A DNA stretch of 64,000 bases from JALHST01 sp963798435 (GTDB lineage Bacteria > Bacteroidota > Bacteroidia > Flavobacteriales > Flavobacteriaceae), in assembly GCA_963798435.1 (NCBI GenBank), contig CAWCTF010000005.1, forward strand, positions 204,714-268,713, in the 5' to 3' direction. The notes under the pieces were generated by a model, which saw only the letters and a program-made list of their open reading frames with translations, did no database searches and was not told where the DNA came from. Both the position numbers and the translations under genes were made by a program. Shown here piece after piece: positions 57,986 to 64,000 of this stretch (within the stretch, counting starts at the first letter, position 1; every line of letters starts with the position of its first letter).

Positions 57986-58637
57986 ATGAATAGATTTGTT
58001 TCATACGAAGGATTACCAATCAAATCTGGAGGCGCACATAGTGTGAGCAAAAAATCGCCGATAGAGAATTACGAACAGATACTAGAATTTCTAAAACAAT
58101 TTGGAAATACAACAAAAGCGAAAACTATCGCTCTGACCTTATACCAATCGGAAAAAAAGGAATACTCCTCTTTAAAATTATTACCAAAATTGAGCTTGAA
58201 ATTTGGGATTCCAAAAATACGCAGGGACGGATATTTAAAATCTTGGAACTGGACACTAGATACCAAGGATATTCAAAAAGGATTTGAAATACTAGAACTA
58301 AACAAGGACTTGCCAAACAACGTAATGGGGCCTTTGACTTTAAGTTTCTTATGGAATTTCTTGTTTAAAGACCCTAACACAAATCAAACGCTACCGAATC
58401 AAGAAAAAATTCCTGAGTTGGATTTTAGAATTCAGAATTCGAGAATATATCTAAGAATCTCAAAATAATCTTCAATCGCAGTTTGGTTTGCCTTACCATT
58501 TGATAAAATGGACAGATATGAAAAAGAATATATAAATAACCTAAAGTCTAAATTGCCTTTTAAACCTTCTGAAAAACATTGGCGGATTTGGAAGAAATCT
58601 GATAGTGGCAACTGGACACCAAGGATCGGGAAAATCC
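57986..58637 (+). pseudogene. Unrecognised cassette 6 gene with in-frame stop and truncated end
   Basis: The ATG at 57986 opens 160 codons to a TAA at 58466. The same frame then continues without interruption for about 55 further codons that still look like protein (SSIAVWFALPFDKMDRYEKEY, then LKSKLPFKPSEKHWRIWKKS) before running into half an attC site near 58622. The simplest reading is one protein of about 215 residues with a nonsense change, whose 3' end was lost together with the left half of its attC. The product has mixed alpha/beta character; I do not recognise a family. Alternatively the first 160 residues are a complete protein. Confidence 0.5.
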
Positions 58638-58682
58638 TGACGGATTTACCGCACTGCAATGATAGATTTAACGTTAGCGAAC
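58622..58682 (+). repeat. attC-like site 6, right half only (family D)
   Basis: GGAAAATCC...GGATTT, then GCAATGATAGATTTAACGTT and the box GTTAGCGAAC closely follow the right half of site 3. No left half or end box for cassette 6 is present, so a deletion has fused it to the gene. Confidence 0.65.
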
Positions 58683-58884
58683 AGTTGAATGAATTGATTA
58701 AGAATACGCAAACGGACTACAAAAAAACGTATACGGACTTATAACTCGGACACAATCAAAACGCAGATGGACCTAGAACGCAATTGGATCGGATTTTTTA
58801 CTTTTTGTCCGCTTAAGGGCGTAAGCCCTCGAATTTTTTAGCGAATCTGTGCGTAATTAAGATGGATTGCCATGCAAAAAAACC
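58683..58884 (+). other. Cassette 7, about 200 bp, no gene
   Basis: The start box GTTAGCGAAC and end box GTTCGCTAAC are perfectly complementary, but no open frame starts in between. It contains a hairpin AGGGC-GTAA-GCCCT followed by a T-run (about 58814-58841), which could act as a terminator. Confidence 0.5.
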
Positions 58885-59019
58885 GTTCGCTAACAAAGCG
58901 TATAATTAATTGCGGGCGGAATTCCAAAACGGAATTCCTGGCAATTAACTATCTTAGGACTGGCGGACAATTTCCGACGGAAATGTCCGCAACTAATCAT
59001 ACACGAACCGTTGTAGCAC
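58885..59019 (+). repeat. attC-like site 7 (family C)
   Basis: Left box GTTCGCTAAC; arms GTATAATTAATTGC and GCAACTAATCATAC as in site 4; inner GCGGACA/TGTCCGC stem; right end CGAACCGTTGTAGCAC. Confidence 0.75.
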
Positions 59020-59034
59020 ATTTAAGAAAACCCA

Positions 59035-59588
59035 ATGGCAATAAACCAATTTCTAACATTCGTACTTCCAAAAAAACCGATTGAAGAAAAATATGACGGA
59101 ATACCAAAACAGCTCGAAATTAAGCACGCTGAATGGGAAAAGTATTGGGAAAATTACGATATGGAATTGAATGACGCACCAGAACCCGAATTTGAAGATG
59201 CGATTTCAACAAAATGGTGGAAAGGAATTGAAATTGATATTGTGGAATTGAAAAAGGACATTGACAAAATAATCACTCGTGCGGAATGGAATGGCGGAAA
59301 GAAGCTGGAAAACGCCAAAAAGCGGAATTTGACCACGATTTGAGTATAGATTTTAACGACAAAGAAAATTACATTGAGGATTTTCGATTTCGAACTGACT
59401 TGACCGACTCAAATCTGACTTTTATAAAATCAATGTTGGATTTATGCGACAAAAACGAATGGATTTTAATGGACGCCAAAGGGAATTTGTGCGAGCCGAA
59501 AATTCAAGGTTTAGCGGAATTAATTAAAGATTCAGACGCGGACAGATTTTTAAGAAATCCGATTGAATTCTTTGAAAATATAAAATAA
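59035..59588 (+). pseudogene. Unrecognised cassette 8 gene, one frameshift
   Basis: Two frames overlap at 59286-59343 and give one plausible protein of about 184 residues. The first part reads MAINQFLTFVLPKKPIEEKYD and TKWWKGIEIDIVELKKDIDK; the second begins about KAEFDHDLSIDFNDKENY and ends NPIEFFENIK just before the end box of the cassette. The change of frame is near 59300-59330, in A-rich sequence. No family is recognised. The acidic, tryptophan-containing composition and small size recall immunity-type or SUKH-like proteins, but I found no diagnostic motif. If the shift is real the gene is inactive. Confidence 0.5.
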
Positions 59589-59594
59589 AAAAAC

Positions 59595-59732
59595 GTGCTG
59601 CAACACAGGTGTATAATTAATTGCGGTCCGAAATTCAACAAGTGAATTTCCTTGCAATCAATTATCTTTAGAGTAACTGGCGGACATTTTCCGTTGGAAA
59701 AGTCCGCAACTAATCATACACGAACCGTTTGC
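59595..59732 (+). repeat. attC-like site 8 (family C)
   Basis: Left box GTGCTGCAAC pairs with the cassette start GTTGTAGCAC at 9 of 10. Arms GTATAATTAATTGC and GCAACTAATCATAC are again present. The right end is CGAACCGTTTGC. Confidence 0.75.
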
Positions 59733-59743
59733 AAAAATGGCTC

Positions 59744-60088
59744 ATGACAAAATCTAGTGATTGGAAAATTGAACCAATGCCGAAACAGACCGAGAGTTTT
59801 TATTCTGGGCGGAAGTTGTTGTCTGAAGAATATTCCAAGCTTGTAATTGGGTTCAAACCTACTAGCATGGATGACAAATGGTTCATCTACAGTCAAAATG
59901 AATCAGTTTACTTTCATCGTAGCTGGTTAGGGCATTGTATTTTTATTGCTAAAATTGTAAAAAGAGAAGATGATATTGTTATTGGCGATATAACAGCTAA
60001 TAAAAATCCTGACCAATTTGGCACTAGTGATATAGAAGTAAAAAAAGAAATGTTCAATAAGCTCGTTGACTACGTATTACGCAAATAG
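59744..60088 (+). CDS. Hypothetical protein, cassette 9
   Basis: The first ATG in the open frame is at 59744, 12 bases after the right end of site 8 (114 residues). The protein has alternating strands and helices: LVIGFKPTSMDDKWFIYSQNES, YFHRSWLGHCIFIAKIVKRE, DIVIGDITANKNPDQFGTSD, then a C-terminal helix KKEMFNKLVDYVL. It is cytosolic and small. I do not recognise the family. It is followed by a 150-base non-coding tail that shares short motifs with the tail of cassette 12. Confidence 0.6.
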   Translation: MTKSSDWKIEPMPKQTESFYSGRKLLSEEYSKLVIGFKPTSMDDKWFIYSQNESVYFHRSWLGHCIFIAKIVKREDDIVIGDITANKNPDQFGTSDIEVKKEMFNKLVDYVLRK

Positions 60089-60242
60089 TTCAATATTTTT
60101 TTTTCGAATTTCTTAAAAGGAGTAATAGCCTAATATTGGTCAGATGGACTTTACTTAAGCGTAACTGTTGCACAGATGGACTTCACTCGGACGGAAAATA
60201 AACGGAAACTCAATCGTTCGCGCTTACTCTTGCGTGTCGCCA

Positions 60243-60445
60243 CATTTTGCTAACAATACCTAAACGTAATGCGGACTTTAGGGCTAAATCGAAAGGTCTG
60301 TGTATATTTATAATGTCGCTAAATCTTATGGATTTAGCTTTGGATATAAAAAAGAAAGAGCAAAACAATAAGCTTTAGCTTCGTGCGCATACGGAAACGA
60401 AAGGTTTCCTTGCCTCCGCACTACGCTTAGCCGAGACGTTGGCAC
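60243..60445 (+). repeat. attC-like site 9 (family B)
   Basis: Inner arms CTAAACGTAATGCGGAC and CTCCGCACTACGCTTAG pair at 14 of 17. Stems CTAAATC/GATTTAG lie inside. The left box CATTTTGCTAAC imperfectly matches the start GTTTGCAAAAATG. The right end is ACGTTGGCAC. Confidence 0.75.
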
Positions 60446-60446
60446 A

Positions 60447-61280
60447 ATGTTGAAAAAGATGAAACTAATAACAAAATATGGTCTGATAATTTTAAGTTTC
60501 ATAGTTCTGTTTCTATCTGTAGCAAATGTTCTAAAAAACTTAGATAATCTTTTTTCTTTATCGGTTCTGCTTTCCTTAATTGGTATTACGGGATTTTTAT
60601 TATTTTTAGCCAAACATAAACTCCACAAAGTTATATATCTGATATGGATAGTTGCTCAACTTCCAATAATTACCACAAAAAATATTGATACTAACCGGCT
60701 CGGAAATATTTTCGATTTATCGCAAACCTATATCTTGAATTATGGATTTGGGCTTATCTACAATCCTATTTCATATAGAATTGGTTTAAATGTAATTCCT
60801 TTAATTTATTTAGCTCTTTATAAAATTTTAGAAAAAAATAATGGATTTGCATCAAACGAAATAGATGTCAAACTAAACATTAAGGTATTTTTCATATTTC
60901 TGATTTCATCAATCTCAATTGCATTTTTTAATATTAAAGAAGATGAGAATCCATTCAATTATACTGAAAACAATATTGTTCTACCTGATGGTAATACTGT
61001 ACAGGCCATTGGATTTTCAAAATTAAAATTGAACAATAAAAATGTTTACACGGTTGTAAATTATTATTCTCAAAATGTAGTTAAAGATTCAGAATGCAAA
61101 AAATGTAAAGATGAAGCAGTCACACTAGCAAATTTTATAGCTGAAATGGACGACAAGCTCCCAGATACATTGATTATGAAAGCTCATGGACTAAGGACTG
61201 GGAAAATATTTAAATCTCAACAAAAATATAATACTGTTGTCTGCAAGACTGGTAGTAAATGGATTCTGTGCGCCGAGTAA
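60447..61280 (+). CDS. Membrane protein of unknown family, cassette 10
   Basis: A 277-residue protein whose ATG directly follows the right box of site 9. Five hydrophobic segments are seen: about 10-30, 37-55, 60-77, 106-130 and 148-165, followed by a soluble C-terminal domain of about 100 residues with a CxxC pair (SECKKCKDEA) and ending in a cysteine (WILCAE). The soluble part (VLPDGNTVQAIGFSKLKLNN) may be periplasmic. No known transporter or enzyme motif is found. It is AT-rich like the rest of the array. Confidence 0.65.
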   Translation: MLKKMKLITKYGLIILSFIVLFLSVANVLKNLDNLFSLSVLLSLIGITGFLLFLAKHKLHKVIYLIWIVAQLPIITTKNIDTNRLGNIFDLSQTYILNYGFGLIYNPISYRIGLNVIPLIYLALYKILEKNNGFASNEIDVKLNIKVFFIFLISSISIAFFNIKEDENPFNYTENNIVLPDGNTVQAIGFSKLKLNNKNVYTVVNYYSQNVVKDSECKKCKDEAVTLANFIAEMDDKLPDTLIMKAHGLRTGKIFKSQQKYNTVVCKTGSKWILCAE

Positions 61281-61289
61281 AAACACTAA

Positions 61290-61487
61290 GCACAACAAAA
61301 CCTATAAACAATACGGGCTTCGGGTTTAATCGTAGGGTTTGGGTATTTTTATGATGTCCGCAAAATCTTTTGGATTTTGCTTTAAACAAGGAAAAGAAAA
61401 ACAAAACAAAAAGATTTCGCTATGTGCTTGGAGGAAAGCAAACGCCAGTTTGCTCCCGTACTGTTCATAGCTAAACCGTTGTGATGC
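61290..61487 (+). repeat. attC-like site 10 (family A)
   Basis: Same family as sites 1 and 5, with arms around TATAAACAATACGGG and CCCGTACTGTTCATA. Its left box GCACAAC fits its own cassette start (GTTGGCAC) poorly. The right end is GTTGTGATGC. Confidence 0.75.
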
Positions 61488-61497
61488 ATTTTGAAAA

Positions 61498-62291
61498 ATG
61501 AAAAAAACTCTCGTATTACTTATTCTTTTGCTATCTATAACCAGTTGTCGAACCGATACAATATCAGAAGCGGACAAACAAAAAGCTGCAAAACTCAATA
61601 TTGAAGCGGTCCAGTCATTTCTGCAAATGGATACTTTAAAGGCCATAGAACTTTATATTCACGCGAAAAACCTTGACCCTAATAACTGGACTTATAGAGG
61701 GAATCTAATCAACCTATTCATAGAAGAAAAAAAATTTGATAAGGCGTTCGAACTGTAGAGGAACTAAGCGAAGAGCAAAAGAATTCTGTAATCTATTTTC
61801 AAGTAAAAGGAAAAATTTATGATGAAAAAGGTGAAATTGAAAAAGCTAAACAACACTATAAGAAAGCCTATAATAAATCTGAAGATGTTAAAGTTGAATC
61901 TGAAATGGACTTGAATAATCTTATAGGTTATACTACGATACAAACGCTCGCAGGTCAAAAGGAAAAAGCGGTAAATAGAATGAACGAGACGTTAAATTTA
62001 GCCTGGTTAACAAAACAGAATGTAGAATATTTAGAAACATTTCGCAACGAATTTGAATATTATCAAGGTGGTGGATATAGAGAATTCGATTTTCCAAGAG
62101 ACATTGAGATTTGCACTAAAAACATTGATAGCCTTCAAAGGATTCTAAAAAAGAATCACATAAATACATCTGGTTCCAATTCTACTGTGGGTCAATATGG
62201 TGGTTCCGTATTTGTGGCCAAGAAATTTGAAACTGGACTTGAAAGTTTAAGATTAGAAGCGTGCGAAAAAACGCATCACAACAAAGCCTAA
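61498..62291 (+). pseudogene. TPR-like lipoprotein, cassette 11, one frameshift
   Basis: The first part (61498-61758) has a lipobox, LLLLSITSC with Cys18, then a TPR-like helix pair (AAKLNIEAVQSFLQMDTLKAIELYIHAKNLDPNNWTYR region). Near 61745-61755 the frame changes, and the continuation (VEELSEEQKNSVIYFQVKGK, then KAKQHYKKAYNKSEDVKVES and on to 62291) is again TPR-like. One protein of about 260 residues is therefore inferred, probably an outer-membrane lipoprotein with a protein-binding role. The last codons run into the left box of site 11. One missing or extra base would explain the break. Confidence 0.65.
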
Positions 62292-62472
62292 ACGTAATGC
62301 GGACTTTAGGGCAAAAACGAAAGGTCTGTGTATATTTATAAAGTCGCTTAATCTTATGGATTTAGCTTTGGAAAAAAAAATAAAACTAAACAATAAGCTT
62401 TAGCTTCGTGCCTAGGCGGAAACTATACGTTTCCTTGCCTCCGCACTACGCTTAGCCGAACCGTTACCCAAC
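62273..62472 (+). repeat. attC-like site 11 (family B)
   Basis: Left box GCATCACAAC and cassette start GTTGTGATGC are perfectly complementary over 10 bases. Inner arms as in site 9. The right end is CGAACCGTTACCCAAC. Confidence 0.8.
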
Positions 62473-62477
62473 ATTTG

Positions 62478-62771
62478 ATGAAACTAATAGAAGTCTTAAC
62501 AAAAATTCAGGAAATTGATGAAGAATCAGTTCTTTATGTAAAAAGAATTGATAGCCAGTTTTCTTGTGCATCAGAAGTTACAATACTGAAATTAACAGAA
62601 GATGAATTAGAATGGAAAACTTTTGAAGTAACCGAAAAGAAATGTCCTGGTTTTGAATATTTTATGGAAGTTTTCCTAGTAAAAGAATTTATGGAAGATG
62701 TATCATCACAATACCCTACTCTTGAAAAAAAATGTGACCGATTAATTCATTATGTAGAATTTGATGCTTAA
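62478..62771 (+). CDS. Hypothetical protein, cassette 12
   Basis: I use the ATG at 62478 (97 residues), which follows a TTG in the same frame by one codon and lies 5 bases after the right box of site 11. The protein is acidic with a helix-strand pattern: MKLIEVLTKIQEIDEESVLYV, SEVTILKLTEDELEWKTFEV, YFMEVFLVKEFMEDV, and an end VEFDA. No family is recognised. It resembles small cassette-borne proteins common in integrons, whose roles are mostly unknown. Confidence 0.6.
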   Translation: MKLIEVLTKIQEIDEESVLYVKRIDSQFSCASEVTILKLTEDELEWKTFEVTEKKCPGFEYFMEVFLVKEFMEDVSSQYPTLEKKCDRLIHYVEFDA

Positions 62772-62925
62772 ATCAAATTGACCTTATAAATAGATATCAT
62801 AATACGCAACTGTTGTGCTGATGGACTTTTTAGCAAGTTTACGCAAATGGACTTTACTCAAGCGAAACTGTTGCGTTAATGGACTTGAAAATCTGATGAA
62901 AAAACAAACTCGGACGGAAAAAAAC

Positions 62926-63129
62926 GTTGGGTAACAATGCCTAAACGTAATACGGACTTTAGGGCAAAACCAAAAGGTCTGTGTATATTTATAAAGTCGC
63001 TAAATCTTATGGATTTAGCTTTGGACAAAAAAAATAAAACTAAACAATAAGCTTTAGCTTCGTGCATAGACGGAAACGAAAAGTTTCCTTACTACCGCAC
63101 TACGCTTAGCCGAACCGTTGGGTCAAATT
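62926..63129 (+). repeat. attC-like site 12 (family B)
   Basis: Left box GTTGGGTAAC and cassette start GTTACCCAAC are perfectly complementary over 10 bases. Arms CTAAACGTAATACGGAC and the right-hand CCGCACTACGCTTAG pair as in sites 9 and 11. The right end is CGTTGGGTCAAATT. Confidence 0.8.
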
Positions 63130-63186
63130 CAGCTGAAGCTGACCTATGTTGCTATACTTTGCTCCGCAAAGCCCCGCACCACAGGA
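63130..63186 (+). other. Cassette 13, about 80 bp including boxes, no gene
   Basis: The smallest unit. It begins GTTGGGTCAAATT (63117-63129) and ends with the exact complement AATTTGACCCAAC (63187-63199), 13 bases. It holds a small TGCTCCGCAAAGC hairpin and no open frame. Confidence 0.55.
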
Positions 63187-63393
63187 AATTTGACCCAACG
63201 CCCCGCTAAACCAAATTGCTTTTCTCCCCTATCAACAAGCAGCTTCGGGCTGTCGGCGCAGGCCGCACACATGACACAACAATCGCTAAAAGCAATTTGG
63301 CAACGTCCCTATTGTCTTTTAAATCTTATATGTATCTTCGATACACAACGATTTAAAATCCAGGACGTCACTGCGTTTAGCGGGGCGTTAAGC
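63187..63393 (+). repeat. attC-like site 13 (family E, perfect stem)
   Basis: AACGCCCCGCTAAAC (63197-63211) and GTTTAGCGGGGCGTT (63375-63389) pair perfectly over 15 bases, without the unpaired spacer seen in the other families. A second nested pair CCAAATTGCTTTT/AAAAGCAATTTGG lies inside. The right end is GTTAAGC. Confidence 0.7.
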
Positions 63394-63413
63394 ACAAGCT
63401 AAAAAACTCCTAC

Positions 63414-63449
63414 AAGTTACCGTTTTGGTAACTTTTTTTTGTATCTTTG
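63414..63449 (+). promoter_or_regulatory. Promoter and operator-like palindrome of the HigBA module
   Basis: AAGTTACC (63414-63421) and GGTAACTT (63427-63434) form a perfect 8-bp inverted repeat with a 5-base loop. TATCTTTG at 63442-63449 fits the Bacteroidota TAnnTTTG box. The palindrome overlaps the expected -33 region, a fitting place for autorepression by the antitoxin. Confidence 0.6.
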
Positions 63450-63465
63450 TCCTAAAGAACATACT

Positions 63466-63759
63466 TTGAGGGTAATTGCCAAACGTACTTTGAGGGATTT
63501 TTGGGCAAAGCACGCTGATTGCGAACAACAATTGACGGCTTGGTACCGAGAAACCGAAAAATCGGAATTCAAGAACCTGAACGAATTAAAAAAGGAATAT
63601 CCAAGTGCCAGTATATTGATGGACAATCGGATTGTTTTCAATATTAAGGGCAATAAGTACAGACTTATCGTAAAATTCAATTTCGACTACCAAATCTGCT
63701 GGATCCGCTTTGTTGGGACCCATGCGGAATATGACAAGATAAACGCAAACGAAATTTAA
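63466..63759 (+). CDS. higB: HigB-type toxin (mRNA interferase), cassette 14
   Basis: I place the start at the TTG at 63466 (97 residues), which begins LRVIAKRTLRDFWAKHADCE, the usual family N-terminus. An earlier TTG at 63439 overlaps the promoter box. The pattern EQQLTAWYRETEKSEFKNLNELKKEYPSASI, then RIVFNIKGNKYRLIVKFNF and RFVGTHAEYDKI identifies the HigB/RelE-like ribosome-dependent mRNA interferase. It is followed at once by a HigA-like antitoxin, giving the toxin-first order of hig modules. It has its own promoter, unlike most cassette genes. Such modules are known to stabilise large integron arrays. Confidence 0.85.
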   Translation: MRVIAKRTLRDFWAKHADCEQQLTAWYRETEKSEFKNLNELKKEYPSASILMDNRIVFNIKGNKYRLIVKFNFDYQICWIRFVGTHAEYDKINANEI

Positions 63760-63760
63760 A

Positions 63761-64000
63761 ATAAAAATAGCTCCAATCAGAAACGAAAGAGATTATCAGA
63801 ACGCACTTGAAAGACTCGAACTGATTTTCGACGCAATAAAAGGTAGTGAACAAGGCGACGAACTCGAAATCCTATCGATTTTGATCGACCATTATGAAAA
63901 CGAGAACTTCCCCATTGGTATGCCGGACCCTATCGAGGCCATCAAATTCCGAATGGAGCAAATGGGAATGAAACAAAAGGACTTGGCAGAAGTAGTGGGA
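63761..64000 (+). CDS. higA: HigA-type antitoxin, cassette 14 (runs off window)
   Basis: The frame reads KIAPIRNERDYQNALERLEL, a typical HigA opening, and runs to the window edge into a helix-turn-helix (EAIKFRMEQMGMKQKDLAEV). The frame contains no ATG, GTG or TTG near the family start. The codon at the expected Met position is ATA at 63761, so either a rare ATA start is used or the start has mutated. It begins 1 base after the higB stop. It would bind the toxin and the operator upstream of higB. Confidence 0.75.
   Translation, partial: MKIAPIRNERDYQNALERLELIFDAIKGSEQGDELEILSILIDHYENENFPIGMPDPIEAIKFRMEQMGMKQKDLAEVVG

Larger units (their letters stand above)
51313..64000 (+). mobile_element. 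Integron-like cassette array (recombinase, attI-like site, at least 14 units)
   Basis: After the recombinase come units that each begin with GTT plus a unit-specific box and end with the reverse complement of that box followed by a long imperfect palindrome. Perfect box pairs of 9-13 bases are seen in units 1, 2, 3, 5, 7, 11, 12 and 13, and a 9/10 match in unit 8. Palindromes are 120-210 bases and keep 5-7 unpaired bases between the end box and the inner stem, as in attC sites. All recognisable cargo genes are on the plus strand. Base composition is lower in GC than the left half of the window. The array continues past the window end. A classical phage or ICE is not supported, as no structural or transfer genes are present. 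Confidence 0.82.

Noticed and set aside
53144..63393. CRISPR array
   Set aside because: The repeats are 120-210 bases, spaced by whole genes of variable length, and have unit-specific ends; no cas genes are present.
63118..63402. 94-codon plus-strand frame
   Set aside because: It spans unit 13 and the whole of site 13, including both perfect stems; it is site sequence, not a gene.
51313..64000. Prophage or integrative conjugative element
   Set aside because: Apart from the recombinase there are no phage, relaxase or conjugation genes, and cargo is bounded unit by unit.

Overview
The window looks like chromosome of a marine flavobacterium (Bacteroidota). The evidence is a type IX secretion C-terminal sorting domain, FecI/FecR/TonB-receptor signalling, lipoproteins with short lipoboxes, TAnnTTTG-type promoter boxes, few Shine-Dalgarno sites, a Bacteroidota-style fused PcaIJ and rhamnose enzymes, and moderate to low GC. 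No rRNA or tRNA gene was recognised.

Layout. (1) 1-14359, minus strand: two adjacent transcription units for plant-type phenolics. The upstream unit pcaH-pcaG-pcaB-pcaDC-pobA-pcaIJ-pcaF takes 4-hydroxybenzoate through protocatechuate and beta-ketoadipate to acetyl-CoA and succinyl-CoA. The downstream unit (SDR dehydrogenase, crotonase, DUF3237, hydroxycinnamoyl-CoA synthetase, aromatic-acid MFS transporter, secreted esterase, MetE-like protein) feeds hydroxycinnamates into it. A divergent AraC regulator (14558-15430) probably controls pcaH. (2) 16060-30601: rhamnose unit with a GntR regulator, GH106 alpha-L-rhamnosidase, aldolase/dehydrogenase, RhaI isomerase, sugar kinase and an NCS1-like transporter, flanked by two type-B carboxylesterases. 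(3) 31765-38916: a very large secreted subtilase/MBG-domain protein followed by a TPR adenylate cyclase. (4) 39047-50697: acyltransferase, ECF sigma/FecR/TonB-receptor trio, GNAT, YtxH, DUF2254, MscS, a lipoprotein and a broken beta-lactamase.

(5) 50871-64000 is the most unusual part: an integron-like cassette array. A tyrosine recombinase (51313-52440), with a divergent zinc-ribbon gene beside it, is followed directly by an attI-like junction and then by at least 14 units. Nearly all cargo genes lie on the plus strand. Each unit begins with GTT plus a cassette-specific 6-10 nt box and ends with the reverse complement of that box plus a 120-200 bp imperfect palindrome. This is the R''-spacer-L''...L'-spacer-R' layout of integron attC sites. 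The palindromes fall into several families reused along the array. The array contains a near-identical duplicated cassette, several cassettes without genes, a degenerate IS110-family element inside one attC, a half-deleted attC, and a HigBA toxin-antitoxin module that runs off the window end. The recombinase is IntI-like in its C-terminal motifs but lacks the extra segment that defines classical integron integrases, and it carries an additional N-terminal domain of about 100 residues.

Several long, otherwise conserved genes (GH106, aldolase/dehydrogenase, subtilase, two cassette genes) each carry one single-base frameshift. These may be true decay or assembly error; the sequence alone cannot decide.
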